Assembly (NCBI RefSeq): GCF_050948175.1
Contig: NC_135195.1
Coordinates: 3,438,001 to 3,502,000 of the forward strand
Length of the DNA: 64,000 nucleotides
From: Xylocopa sonorina
Taxonomy: Eukaryota > Arthropoda > Insecta > Hymenoptera > Apidae
Direction of reading: 5' to 3'
Positions 1 to 14,200 of the stretch are shown piece by piece (positions within the stretch are counted from its first letter, which is position 1; each line of letters starts with the position of its first letter). The notes beneath the pieces were generated by a model, which searched no databases, had not been told where the DNA came from, and was given only the letters and a program-made list of their open reading frames with translations. The position numbers and the translations under genes are program-made.

Positions 1-3000
1 GAATTTCTTTTACCGCGCTGATGCTGGCCACGCTTATCAGGCGGAATTTTCTCCCGGCGGAGATAAGTATTTTCTATGAAAGTTTAATTTATCGGCTGCG
101 CAGCCATCGAGAGGGTGAGAAAGAGAGAGTGAGGGAGAGAGAGGATTCCTTCGTCCCGATCGTTCGCTAATGGCCGGTAAATATTGGATCGGCTCGAATA
201 ATTAATACCATTGGAACTCGGTCCCGTTTAAATTCTAGTTTATGCGTCCGTGGTTATAAAAAATTGAGCAATTGCCTGGGTAAGCTTCGATCCGCTGCAG
301 CGGACGCTTAACTATGTACAGCGGAATTTAAATGAGAATTCGCGATCCGCCTCGTTTAATATCTCCAGCCCCGGCGTCGTTGTTAAGAATAGCATTTATT
401 TAATCAACCAACCGCTCGAAAGGAATGAAAAATTACCGTAGAATGGAAGAAACTCTGTTCCGGCCTAATTTCTTCGACGCGATTAATTATTTACGCGAAG
501 AGAAACGGGAAGGAGAGAGATTATTGGATATCGACGAAAATTCTACTCGATGGATTGCTTGTCAAAGTGAACGAGAGGAAATCGACAGGATTAACGTTCT
601 CGATCAGCCGTGATCGAAATTCACGAGCGAAATGCTCTTTAATCAAACGATCCGATACTCGACGGTCGCGTTTTGTCGCGAACCCAACGTCTATCGAGCG
701 CGACGAAGGTCGAAAACTTCTTTTCGCGTTGGGGTTGCTCGCTGAGAACCAGGGGGTGGAGAGAGGCCGCCGCGACGCTCGGTAAAGTAAAGTAAATAAT
801 GATTAGGGCGATTTGTATTTTTACGTCGTGCCTGATTTCCGTTGGGTAAATATTGCGAGTTTTCTTAAGACCGTACTTCTGCTCTCCCCGGCCAGGCGAA
901 TCGTTTCGTCTCCCCGTCGACTTTTCCGCCCCTCCTCGCTAAGCGAGGACGACGCAAGTTCGGTCGAGCACAGGTCTTACAGGTTTCCCAGTTTGCACAC
1001 GAACGTTTAACATCTTTCTCGAGCAACTTCCACTCCGCCTCTGCCTCCGCTTCTTCCGGGTATTTGAGAATAATTTTTCCCGCTGCCAGGGTGCGCGCCG
1101 GCCACGTGCTCCAGGGGGTGGTCTTTGTGAAATGGAAAGGAATAAAGTCGCGCGGACGAAGTTCCCATGATGATTTAACGAAGATTATCTTCAAGTGTAC
1201 ATAAAAGGATGTTTGCTGCTTCATCGGTGGAGAAGTTCTCCGGTGGAACATCTCTGGTTAAGAAGTATTTTAACAGACGTCTGGGAAACTAAAAGAAGAA
1301 ATATCAAAGATCTTTTATATCGAACTAACTTTGCGTAAGGATATTCGAGTGCTTCGATGAATATACGAAATAAACTAATGATTGTGTACCGAGATATTGT
1401 TAAGATACGCGATTATTATGATTCGATGGGAACGTGATTATTAATTCGACGAAAGTCAATTTTCGATGTAAAGGAAGCTATTTTGAACGTGCAGTTTCGA
1501 GCAGAAGTATTCATCGAGTAGGAAATCAAGCATTCCTGTCCAACCTAATCACTTTAAACAGTCGAACGATCGCGAAATTGCGGTTACAATAACAAGTAAC
1601 TGTCCTCGTAGCGTGGGATATCCGAGCAAACGGAATTCGCAATAACGAAGCGGCGAAACTAGCCGGCGCGCCGCGATGTTGAAGCGCGCTCGTATCGCAG
1701 AAGAACGATATCAGCGCGTCTGAATCGTTCGATTCCCCGGAATGAAACTGTCTGCTAATTTAATTGGAGAACGGTATGCGCCGTTACGATAGCCACGCAC
1801 CGTCAGCCTGTGAAGACCATCGCACGGTTCGTCCCACGGAACGTGTATCAAATCGTCCGCGAAACTTTTTTGGCAAACGAGAAAAATGGGAACCGCGCGT
1901 CCGGCGTAACTCTGATCTGAATTTCTGCGAGATCGTAAATCTCCCTTACGCGTTCCGTGGCAATGTTCGAAGGGTAATATTTATTTTTTAATTTAACGGA
2001 GAGAAATTTGTCAAACGGCTGAACCGATCGGATTGTCATCGAATAATAAACGATGTACGTTGTAGTAATTGACTAATCCAACGAGTACAACTTTTCTGAT
2101 ACACACGGTGGAGGTTTATTTCTAATTGCGAAATTGTTTAAAAAATGCAGCCTGTCGATTAGAGTCGAGAGAGAATTTCTCGCTGTTGAACCGCATCGCT
2201 CGAGTTGACGTTCGTTAATGTTCATCGCGAAGACATTATCGATGCGAGTACCGTGCATTAATATCCGCAAATTTGCTTTAATTGCGCACATGGGAGCACA
2301 GTCATAAAACCTGTTGAACACGATCTGTTGACCGTATTTCGGGGCTAGAATAATTTAGGCGTTATTTAAATTTCACTTCGGATTCTCTCGCCGAATCGGC
2401 CCGTGCTCTTTATTAAGCTCATCATCGATTTCAGTCTCTGTCGCTGAACAAATCTACTGTTTTGGTTCGGAAAATCAGGGATAGAATAATGTACAGGCAC
2501 GATGTTCATCGAGGGCCATTCGAGTGGAATTGATCGCGGTAGGTCCGAGGAGCCGTGTTTTCGTACCCAGGCGGAAACCAGTGGAACGGAGCCAGGGACT
2601 GGTTCACGTGCATGCCTGCCTTCAAAGACCGATTCTATAGTTTTTTTCCCCTCTATAGGCCGGATTTCTTTTTATTCCATTCGATCGCCTCGTGTATCGC
2701 CACGCAGACCGCGTTTCTTTATTCGCAGCCGAGTTTAGACGGAAATGGATACCTCGCGGAGTAATTGAACGCGGAAAACCGTGAAAGGGGTGAAAGGGAT
2801 ACTCTGAATGGTCGTAATAAAAAAAAAAAACGAAAAAATATTCAGGGATATTTAAAATCGCAATGGTCGCGTTTAAATTTCTCGTTTTACTGTTCTCACC
2901 GTGACTGTGAGAAATGGAGACGCTTGTGAACGATGATACTTTGCTCGCTAATAACGAAGCATTCGAGCGTTTCAATTTATCAATACCGTCGCTGTAAAGA

Positions 3001-6000
3001 TTTCCTATTTAATCGCCGAGAATTATTCGGTTGAACGCGATTAAATCTGTCTGGCTAACTGTTCTGTTTTTCGCAAGTTTCAGTTAACTCTCAGTTAACT
3101 CTGTTGTCGAGTTTCCAGCTCTAGTTCGAGGAATGATCGATTTGACACATTGCAGGTTTTCAGTGGTATCTCTAAACGCAAATTTTATACAATTTAGCAA
3201 TGTAAATTCTTATTCGAACATCGAAAGTTTCTCGAAGATATAGAACGAATATGCTCGATATACTGGAACGGGTCAGAATTTTAATACCCATGACGTTCGT
3301 GTACACGCAGCGTCTCGGAAACACACAAGATTAATGGTCGAAAATGTCAGGTATCAAGCATTGAAAATAACCATTCGCCGTTTGGTTAACTCGGGCCCGC
3401 CACTAGCGATCATCGCATCATTGTACACACGGTATCAAGAGTACTGACCTGAAATAAAAATAGATTTATGCAAGCTGAAAGTACAGACTGGCGATCGCAC
3501 GCGAGCATGGAAGTTTGCATGCCGCGTCGACTTGGCGAGGCTCTACGGCTTATGAATATATCTTCTCAGAAACTACAAAATTCCCCTCTCCCCTCGTTAC
3601 ATTAATTCGCGCTGCATACGGCGTGGCTGTCGACAGCCAATGGACAAAATTTACACCAGCGACACACGCGGTGCCGCGTCTACCCCTAACGCGTTTCGTT
3701 CCTCTGGCTCGAGCGTCGCTTCATAATTGGTTACGGTTTCATTCGCGAGGAAAAACACGTTTCTTCGCGCTCGATGCTCGGAACGCGCCTTTATCCAGGG
3801 GGTCGTGGAAACTTTAGCAGCTACAAATTAGACGGCAAATGGCGCGAAACGGCTTGTCGTAGTATTCAAGAGGATATTGCAGCGATGTATCGCATTGCCG
3901 TAACGGGGACCAACGGGCGTGGTGGCGCTCGTATCGTTGGCAACGGCGACGATAACGACCGTGAGAAGGAAGAAGAAGAGGACGAAGAAAGAGGACGGCC
4001 AAGTTGGACGGAGAAACGGTCGAGGATCGCGGAAAGTACGCTTGTCGGGCGAATATCGTCGAGTCCGCGCTAACTCGAAGCTACGTTAAATTAAACAGAG
4101 GGTAGATAAGTTCGGACGTGTCGCTAACTTTGCTCTTCTCAAACCAACCCCTCTTGCTCGAACTGGCCCTCCTACTTGCCCCTAATCTCGGCCCCTTGCC
4201 ACTTTTCGGCCACCGTCGCGATACTGAGGCGCCAAGCGTTGAAAGCTTTCGCGTGGACCACTCCGCGTCTCTGATAATATCGGATGTAGGTACACTGTGT
4301 GTGACTTAATGCAGGACACTACGAATATCGCTACTTCGACTCGACAGAAATTAAGTTCACGTGTAAAATACGAATTTATGTTGTCGAGAGTGCACCCACG
4401 ATTCGACGAGTATATCACAGGCGCAGCTCGATATTATAGGGCAAAGAGCGTATCAGGTGGAAACCTTGGACAATGTCGCGCTATCGGATTCATAGACATT
4501 ATCGACACGTGCAAAAATAACGAGCTTTCTTCGTACACGGTGAACTGGAACGTGTCGTAAACGTGTATTCCCAGTTGGCGCTCCAGTTTCGCCGAAAGGC
4601 ATTCTAGATCGGCCTGTTCGTGCGCAATGTCGATTCTATTACGACGAACGATTCGTCCGTTCGAATTAATAATGGTCGACGTTGTCGTCTATCTTTGGAT
4701 CGCTTAAAATAGAGGCTATAATGCGGATGGTATACCGCGGAACGAAACTCCGTGCAAGTCTTACACGTTTTCATCGAGCGATTATCGGAAAAGCGACGTC
4801 GTGTATTACGAAGCTTTAAGTTTGCTATATTAATGGCTGGCTATTTTTAATCCCAACGGATTACTCGATAAAGACAATCGTTTAGTAAAGTAACATAATC
4901 TACAACGAAATAAAACGCGGTAAATTAATTCTTTGGACGATCGCAAAAATCAATCGATACCCGTACGATCGCTGGAATTAATATACAAACTCATTGTTCC
5001 ACGTGCAATCAGTAGAAGCGACATAAAGTGGTCTTAAATTAAAATAATAAGAAAAAATGCCCCTTCTCCGCTACTATTTTCTCTACTATCCTCCTCAGCG
5101 AAGAAACCAAACCAGCTGCAGAACCAGCAGTGTACGCACAATGACTGGCATCGTGGCCCTAACAGAGCCTTCGTATTTTATCTAAATGACACGAAAGGGG
5201 AGCAGCGTTCGGAGTCAGGTCGGGTCGCGCCCTTAACATCCAGCCCCTTTCTATCCGCTCACCCATTCCTTCGAGCCCATCTTCTCCCTGGCTACGCCGT
5301 TTCCACCCTCCCCTCTTTCGCCATCTTCCGCGTTCCTCGTCGAACCGTTCTTCCTCGCGCCAAAGGGGTGCGCGGGCAGGGGTTGCTTTAAAACCCGTGG
5401 AACATCGGAGTCAAACTCCCCTCTCAGGTATTATCCTGCGGCCCGTTCCGTCGCGTAATGCGGAACCATGGTATACCACCGCGTTCAAGGACAAAAATGG
5501 CACCCTCTCACCTCCCTCCCCCTGGGCCACGCTCTTTATACGTTTTTCGTGGTCCGTGGACCACGCGGGTACAGGTGAGGGCGCCGTCGCGGGGTAAACC
5601 TTGAGTTGCGAACGCGACGCGTGAACCGCAGCTAATGGAGATGCGGTGTAGGCGGCTCGTATAAAGTTTCACGAGTATAACTCGGTCGATGGTTGCTTTG
5701 GAACGGGGTCTACGGAACTGCTCTTCCATGGTCTTTTATGCGACCGTGCTTCAGGACGGTGTCTACGGTATTTCTTTGAGACTGATGTTTTTTAAACACC
5801 GTATCCGTTTACGGAGTTGGCATGTAGAGCGTGCTTGCCGTCTTTGATAATTAACATGAAATCGCTGTTGAGAAATTACGGGATATATTTATATCCCTGT
5901 TCGTAGGAGGGTGCACACCCTATTTGTATTTATAGCAACGGGTACACTTGAGACTTTTTCTGCGTCTTATATATATAGGTATTGATATTTATAGGGATGT

Positions 6001-8194
6001 TGTTACGTGTCTCTCTCCGTGTCAGTTGTCTTGCGCATAATTTATTATCTAGACGGTTAGTTAACGTCTTGAAGTATTAATTAGCATGCTGAAATTGGAT
6101 GATATATGGTTTGAAAAAATGTATGTTCGATATTAGAGAGTTAACCACACGAGTAAGTAGATTTCAAATTGAAATAGTCATACTGGTAGTCAGTATCTGT
6201 ATGGTCAATTATGCAAGCTTCAATTACATAATTACTTCTTCTTCTTTCCATTCTTTCGAGCTAGAGCACAGTTCGATCGTGAACCCTTATTGAAACCGTT
6301 CGTTGTCCACGGCCAACAGTGGATGTAGGTCGAGATGTAGATAAATGGCATGTAGAAACGGCGTTCCTCTAGACAGGAATATCCGAGCGTAGAATACGAA
6401 AATCGCTGGCTGGTAGGAGCGTCGTGTGATTTACATTCAATGGAGGATGGTTCTTCAAATTTTCGCCGGCACCAGGAAATCGACCGAGTTATATTGGACT
6501 ATCATATTTTATGTAACTTCGGGTTATTTGCATGAGCCGATAGTGTGAAGGATCGTACATTCCACCCTCGGTCATTTACATTCGTAATACCAGCGCTCTC
6601 GTATATTCTCGAACTCAGATTACATCGACTCAGTGAGTCTTCGTGGATTAACTTCCATGATGATGTACCAAACATTTTTCAGCCCACTATCAACGCGTGA
6701 ACGTACCAGCAACTAAGAGACGTTGAACATTCGACATTTTCGAAACAGTTAACGAGTGTTCGTCTTCGCTGCACCCTATTCTCAACGAATGGACACCGTT
6801 GCCCTGACAGCTTGCTCGTTTCGCCCAACAATGCGGAATCGACAATGCCACCCCGACGTCAAGCATCTTCCGATGCGTTTGTTCCGCGAGGATCGCGAAC
6901 AATGCGGCAGCTAAGCGAATCAAAGTGCTCCTCTTTATCCCGTTCCCCAGGGAGTATCCGTTAATCAGGTGGGTACGCGGGTATAGACGGGAGGACCCTC
7001 GCAGTTTCGGTCCGCGTCCACGTGCACGGGTCTGGCGCCCGTTCGGGGCCGGTTGTTTGTTAAATACGCCACTTAGCCGTCAAGTCGAGCGGCGGTTAGT
7101 TGTTTGTTTTACTTGAAGCACTCGCGATAATTATTCATCGTTGCCTTTATGCCACGCCTCGCCCTTCGAGAGCATGCCAGCCGAGGAACAACGACGGGGT
7201 CCTCTCTCCATTGACTCGATGGTACTCGCGAGAGGCCCCACCCCTACGCCGTTGCCCTCCGCCAACGTTCGACTTCACGAAGAATAAACTGCGAAAAGGA
7301 CCCGTCCTCTCGCGCACTTACCCCACCCGTTATGCCTCGCATTCAACCCGAATGCAATCGTTCCTTTTTCCCTGCCTCTCTCCCCCTCTCTGCGCCCTTT
7401 TCCACGTGCTTCCACCGTCCCTGTTCTCGTCTCCTTTTTTCCTCCTCTCGCTTTCTCCAAGCGCAGCATTGTGGCCGTCAAACGGCGGTAATAACGATAA
7501 GAGCGTTCCGCGGGGAAAGAAGAAAATTTCTTGCCGTTGCTCGACTACCGGTTGATTGTTCCTCGTGTCCCATAGCTGGGGCAGGAACAGAGCCTGTAGC
7601 TGTTCCGTCACTCGCGAATAGTCCTCCATCGATTTCTGTTTAGCTGGAAACGATTGGTTGCCGCGCTGTTTCGTCTCGACGATAGGTCTAAGCGTGAGAA
7701 CAACGAAGAAAAGGCGAGCGGAAGTTGAGAACTGCGGATCTCGATGATGAAAGTGTTCGATGAAACGCGGGACAAAGAGAGACGCTGAGTCGAGATTGTA
7801 ACTTGTCGAACGACGACTACGAAATCGCTCGAATCTTAACACGTTGTAAACTGCAAGAAAGCGAGGCGTCTAAGAGACCGAAGAAATAACTTCAAAAGGA
7901 AACTTCAAATAGAATGTCAAAATAACTATATACGTAAATATATAAAGAACAAATTAGTAAGACAAATGAACCTCCGAAGACGAATGAACAGTTGTAAAAT
8001 CGCAGGGGTGTGCGACGAGAATCAGAACAACCCCGAAACCCACTCAATTATTCGACTGTGCACCGCGTTCCAAAGATACTTGGCAAACCCACAGCGAACA
8101 CATACCGTGCGCGGTGCAAAAGCAACCGTCTCATAAGCATCGCAAAATAACCGGATGGATCCAACAGTGGCAGTCGAGGGGTGGCGGTGTACCG
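1..8194. other. Non-coding stretch, no defensible gene
   Basis: All open frames here are short, overlap one another on both strands and resemble no family I know. Visible items are a GA-rich run at 109-144, a 12-base A tract at 2819-2830, a perfect 11-bp tandem pair (CAGTTAACTCT) at 3081-3102 and a purine-rich run near 3965-4000. CpG-rich blocks (3.5-4.3, 5.2-5.6 and 7.0-7.6 kb) alternate with AT-rich ones. One weak candidate minus-strand exon (7549-7850) is discussed in the findings. Confidence 0.6.
3081..3102. repeat. Perfect 11-bp tandem pair
   Basis: CAGTTAACTCT occurs twice back to back (3081-3091 and 3092-3102). No function is evident. Confidence 0.85.
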
Positions 8195-8217
8195 CGGCGG
8201 CGGCGGCGGCGGCGGCG
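8195..8217. repeat. (CGG)n trinucleotide run
   Basis: Seven full CGG units and a partial eighth lie in a CpG-dense block (about 8160-8440). In one frame they would give poly-arginine, but that frame has no other sign of being a gene. The CpG-dense surroundings could belong to a promoter or 5' exon, though no splice signals support that. Confidence 0.85.
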
Positions 8218-11200
8218 CCCGCTCGCCCTCAGCGTGAAAATTCCGGTTCGCTCGAGTACACCGCTTTCACCCGTCGTTAAAGTCTCGGCGGGCCTTCATC
8301 GCCGCGGTTTAATTTCGGCTACAAGGCGAAACTTTCCAGAGCCACGCGAGATCGAGCGAGAAAGCGGAGCGCAGCCTGTTGGAGGACGGCCGGCCTCTGC
8401 GACGTACGAGGCCCCCGTTGGCTAACGGCGACGCCGGGGGACGATGTTTGCGCTCTTCTACCCCAAAAACCTGAAAGGGTTCCCCTGTAGATTAGAGAGG
8501 CCGCAGTACATGTATTTCGTCTACGGAAGGGTAGATTGGCTTTCTGTCTCTATTAGAGCGCGTCTCGACCTCCTTCCACGCGACCCACACCCCTTCCAAC
8601 CCCCTTACCGAACGTTCCGTGCCGTTGGCCTAGCCGGGTCTTCTCCGACGCCGCGATATTAACTCTCGACTCTGCTGTTGGTCGCTGCTTTTATATCTGA
8701 ACGTCTGGAAACTGTGCGAACGATGGGACTCTGATAATCGATTATTGTTTGCGGTGATAGTAAGCGACAAGTAGGTGAAAAGCTTCCGATGCTTGAATCA
8801 ATTAGAGGGTCTCTTTTTCTAGAAATACCTTTTTGTTCTCACGACAGGTTTTAGGGTTTACTAGCTGGACCCTGATATTTGTAATTAGCGTATAACGAGT
8901 TGGAGTGTAATTATTTCTGATTTGACATTGCAACGAAGATAAATTACTCTCGCGTTCCTTTCGATTATGCTGGCATCGAAATCGGCTGGAATTAATAACG
9001 ATCGCTTCAATCGTATGTTTCAGATGGTGAGTATTCAGCGCGCATCATGATTGCGGTTCCATGATTCTCGCCCGAAAACTACAATATTCAGGTGAACGTT
9101 ATCGCATGAATTCTGTACGTTTGTTTCCGCTGATGGATAGCTTATCGGCGGCGTCGAAGATTAACTTTTCAAATATCGTCCGCAGAAATGAATTTTATCA
9201 GGAACGCGTGGAACCCCTAACAAATGGTATTACGTTCCTCCCCTGTTATCTGATCAACATAACTCAATGCGTCCAGTGACCACCGCAACGCGATACACTG
9301 ACCAGAACAACGCAGCCGTCCGCAGCGGTTGCTGCAGCCTTCGGTAATTACGATGCATCGATCGTTTTAAATAAATTAATCGAAGAAATGCAATTAAATC
9401 GACCTGTTGGAAATCGAGGTTATTAAATTTATTATAGCTAAATTATCCTGTCATTCGCGACCGCATCGTACACACGTATACACGCGACGTTACACACACG
9501 AAACAGTGCCAACTGTCAAATGTTCATCCACTTCGACGTCTCTCTCGCGCTATATCAAACGAAATACATTAGTTAAAGAGACCACGAACGTTTCAGACAC
9601 CGTCCGTGCAGATCTCGATCTCGAATCGCTCGCAGGTATCCGCCACCCGTCGGGCCGCCATCGTTGAATGGCCTCCGAGACGTGAAAGGGTGGGAAACCA
9701 CGCGTGTCGGGCATCCTGTGAGCGTGCTCGAAGGAAGACGAGGCGATTCGTCGATGAAAGGTCTCCTCTCGAGTGTCTCGCGATTTTCGTGCCCGTGGCG
9801 GTACCAGCGATTGATAATAATCACCGGGCGCATTCATCGGTTACAGACGGGATTACTCAGGTGGCCGATGCGTTGATCAAAGCGGGTATTCCCGGCGAAA
9901 TACTCTAATTGACGCGTGCATGCTTTGCCGGGGAATTTGATTTGCCTTCCGTTTGACGGAGGTCCGCAGATTGACCCTGACGATATTGCGATCCGTGTAC
10001 TCCCGGGCCGCGTGCCTCGGATCAGAGAAGACGCGGCCAGGCAATCTGAGGTCTGCGCGCTAGCCACCGCCGGCTGCATATATGAATACCAACCGGCGGC
10101 GGAGGAAGTTTATTGGGAAGTCAGGGAGGACGGGATTACTCTCGCCGAGTCGGGTTTAGGTCGCGGTTAATCTTAGCTTCCCTTAGCCGGGAATTATCGG
10201 CTGGCAAACAGGAAAACAGCGGCCGTCTATATTTGCCTGTCTCTATTTGCGGATCGCGATACGCGGCCTCGAGGGTTGCATTTTCCGACGACGGTAACCG
10301 CGACGACGAAGATGGAGGAAAGATGTCGCGTCGCGGACGCGCACCAGACTCTCCGCCGCAACCTACGGTTTCCGTAGGCGTTGAAACGCGAAACGAAGCG
10401 GAAATGGATGAACTTCTTAAACAATCGTAGTTAGCGCGAGCCATTAACAGGGATGGGAATCCTTATTTACATCGTCGCAGCGAGTTTCGCATGTCAAATG
10501 GGGCAAAATGTAGCGGAAAGGAAAACAGGAAGCGTCGCGTCGTGAATTTAACGCGGAAAGTAGGAACGATCGTTGCCTTACTGGGAAAGTTCCCATTCTA
10601 ACGTTACTAATTACGAGTTCGCTTCATATAGATACTCGAGTATCTCAAGTTTCTTTGCGAAATATCAGTTTCAAACTTGCCGGGAACTCCGCGCGGCGTC
10701 TCGTCCTTACCCTTAAACAATTAGCGAATATAGGGGATAGATGAAGCTGCGCGAGATGTCCAGGACACCCGACCCAGTGAACGGAAGATGTTTCTTTCGA
10801 CGAGCGTCGCGTTCTCGTATCGCAGTCGCGTCGCTGTCTTTAGCGAACGTGTAAATACGCTCGTTAACGAGAACTCTTGCCAGCGGTACGATCTCGCGAA
10901 CAGAATGGAAACAAACGGAATGGAAAACGCAGCGCTGCGGAGAACTGAAACTGAAAATTATGTCCCACGTACACGAAACAAGTATTTTTGTTCGCGTCTT
11001 AACAGCATCGTAAAAGAAGGTACGATCATTTCGTATTTTGGTTCGAGAGCAGCGCCGCGATCTTCGAGTACGCCTATCAGCCACGATTCGACGAGGATGG
11101 ATAAGCCATCAGTGTCAGTTTCAGAGATCTGAAACCGTCCACTCGACAGTTACGTTAAAACGGGTTGATATCTATCGTCCTGCGCAGCCGAATGTCCTGT

Positions 11201-14200
11201 CAGGACTTTGCGATCCCCATCACGAGAGTCATACACGTCACCGGCATACCCGGGCCTGGTCCGTTTCGTAGATAACTCATATCCATCTATATTAATTCTC
11301 GGCGGTCGGCGTGCATGCGCGCCCTCGGAAATTAAACGCCGTCCTTACGTCCTGGCGTGCTTCTGATTGTTATCGATCCTGAACACCGAACCCTTATCAG
11401 ACCTTTGTTATAATTACGATATATCTCGGACGCGTTATTAGTTCCACGCTGTCGGGCTGTCTAATAGAATCGATAAATCCGTGACCGTCTTTGCCGGCGG
11501 AAATACGTCAGAACGTTTCATGGAAGGGAGATTTTCTAGGGTGATCGAGGTGTTGGTCAGTTTTCGTTCGTTTTACAAAATCTGCTCTCGATGCTACCTG
11601 AGAACCTTCGACTGAATCTCTGTTTGTTTTGTCGCGTAGTCGGATAATTGTTAATAATATGAGCGATCGATAAATCGATACGCGTACACGTCGTTCATTC
11701 ATCACGTACGCAGGGTTGTGTCTGTAACGGAAGTTCAACAGATCGATGAAAGTTTAACGCTGGCTGGCAAGAACATAACGAGTGTACAGAGTGGATTCAC
11801 TGATAGAGTTCTATTCGGTTGAACATCCCTTCGTGTTCGTCTCGTTACGTAAGTTTCGTTCGTTAATTCAGTTGCTGGCACACGGAAAAAAGATTGTGAT
11901 CTTCGACGGTTTTTCGTTTCAACCAACGTATCCTTTGCATGCTAGGCGAAAAAATTTGGAATACAAGGGAGAGACTGTACAACTGATACGTGAGCTATCT
12001 AAAAATTTTGACGCGACGTCCAGAAACTTTACCAGTCAGTCTTTTCTTGTTTTCAATTCCCGCTAATACTTCATTGCCCCGATTATTTCAATTACGCTAA
12101 TGAAACTTCATGTTAGTCGAAATTTCACGTCGAACGTACGGGAATAGTTTGGTCGCGCGATCGGATAACGTCGCGTGACTGTTCGCCAACTATTTCGTTT
12201 TTATCGCAGCCATAAAGCCCGTTAGAAGTCAGGAATTTTTGATCGAAATCCCGAGCGAAATGACGGGGGAGAGAGGGAGTCGTGCTTTACCTGTCCGCGT
12301 GACTGAAAGTTACCGTCTGATTGTTGGCCATCTCTCGATACCGCGACTTCGCGCACTTGTCACGCCACGTCTATCAGCGGCGGCTCGCGTGCCGGTGTAA
12401 CCGGTTCGTAGAAATCGATCCATCGTTCGGAATTGACTTTGGGAGCGTCCTTAGCTGCAATCTAATTAAAAGAACAACAGGTAAAAACAATTTCGTCATA
12501 ATTCTGATCGAATATATTCGTGTCGTCAACGTTTGAAATGTTACATTTCTATAGAAACGAAGATCTAATTATTATCAAGTTGTCAACAGTACGACAGTCC
12601 CGTATAAAAACGTATTCCAAAGCATATCCTATTCTTATTCCGCTGCCACGAACCGAAACCAGCAACAAGATTGCACGGGCTTCCAACTTGCTGACCTACA
12701 AATAGCCAGATAAGCTCTCTTTTCAAAGTAAAATGCAACGCGCCCCCGTGCATCGCGCCGAAATATGAAAGCGGAAAATTCTCTATCAGAATACACGAGG
12801 CCAGCGTTGGGTAAAGTTCGCGCAGAGGGTTTATCTTTCGCTCGTACGAATGCATGGTTCGCGACGCCGCGAGGAATACAGTTTCATCCCTTCGCGAGGG
12901 AGACGTAACTTGGCTCGAGCGTGGAATCGAACGGGCGTCCATCTCCGCTCCCCGTGACTTCCGGTTCTTCCGGCGAACTACGCGTCATAAGTTGAAAACT
13001 CGCCGCGACTTTCTCGCGATGCTCTCCTCGAGCGGCGTTTTCTTCGCGACGGGCTGGTAAAAAAAGTGTTTGTTCGCGTGTCGTTCTTACGAAACTCGAT
13101 AACTGAAAGCGCTACGGCGTAACCAGTGCAGCGTATCCGTAGGTTGACATTTGGCGTGATGGCGCGAGTCGAGGTCTCGCAAAATGTAAGTCGCCTCGAG
13201 CCGGGGGTTCCTCGAACGACGCTGTTTGCGTTGGAACTAACTTGTTCAATTTGTTACGCAATTCATTTGCTACGCTGTCCCTCGTTTCTGGGTTAATCGC
13301 TTAAGCAAAGAATGCCCGATGTTTATTTGTTTAATGTAAATGCTTAATTGTGATCCGTGGAAGTGCACTGCTAGCCAGATTGCAGTTAGTAAGTAGAATC
13401 GGATGAAACTAATCAGACTGACGCTGGAGTAAGTACTGGGGAGGATAGCGTTGTTCTTCCCTGTATTTTCACGATATTTGTATGAATCGAACTAGGCACA
13501 GAAAGGTGGTATCTAAAATGAATAGAAGAAGATGCTAAAAATTAATAAGCCAGGGGGAAACCAGTTTCTCTTCAGTTTTTACTTGGAATAATTATAATTT
13601 ATATTGTTTTACATCGCTTCATGCATAGTACACATATCAGAATTGTGTAAAAAACAGAGAAAACAGGTCACCTTCGCAAAACACAAATTTTTATTAATTT
13701 ATTCCCAATACAAAGTCACAAAAAACACTCAACTCCCCCTACCTCCTGCCCTCAATTTTTATCACAAATCATTCTCTCGTTCGCGTTCTAACCCATTTGT
13801 CCCAGAAAACAATCGCGTTTCCATGGTTAAAGAGTGAATAATCAAACAGGAGCTCGTTACAGGGTAAAAAGCGATTCAAATAAAAGAAAAAAGGGAACAC
13901 GGATTTTCATAGATCCAGCTGATCCCAATTGCGATACGTTATCGACCGGAAAGCTCGAACCCCCGCTACGGGGTGTTCCAATTAACCGAGTGGCTCGTTT
14001 CCCATTTAAGAACGTTCGACAATGCGACGCACAGTGAAAGAGCCCAGCTTCCGACAAACGGTACCCAGCGTTTAATAATCGCCGTCTTCGACAACGTAAC
14101 GCCACTTTGTTTTCGAATCTAATTAAACGGGCGTTGCGATGCACTGCCAATTGGAGATGCGGTTTAATTGACGATCCTTTGATATTCACCCCTCGTTTCA

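Noticed and set aside
613..637. Short similarity to 12241-12265 (GATCGAAAT...CGAGCGAAATG)
   Set aside because: Only about 22 bases with small differences and no extension on either side, so not evidence of a dispersed repeat.
865..1251. 128-residue minus-strand ATG frame
   Set aside because: No motif or splice context, Arg-rich and CpG-driven, and an open plus-strand frame overlaps it.
1720..1745. tRNA-like GTTCGATTCC box
   Set aside because: No A-box at the right distance and no acceptor stem pairing.
6099..6293. Short plus-strand frame with a hydrophobic segment
   Set aside because: It looks membrane-like but is AT-rich, only 64 residues long and has no splice signals. A match to receptor families could not be supported.
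7330..7548. Continuation of the minus-strand frame beyond the candidate exon at 7549-7850
   Set aside because: It becomes low-complexity Arg/Lys/Gly/Glu-rich sequence from a pyrimidine-rich block. It stops just before a GTAAGT that it therefore cannot use as a coding donor.
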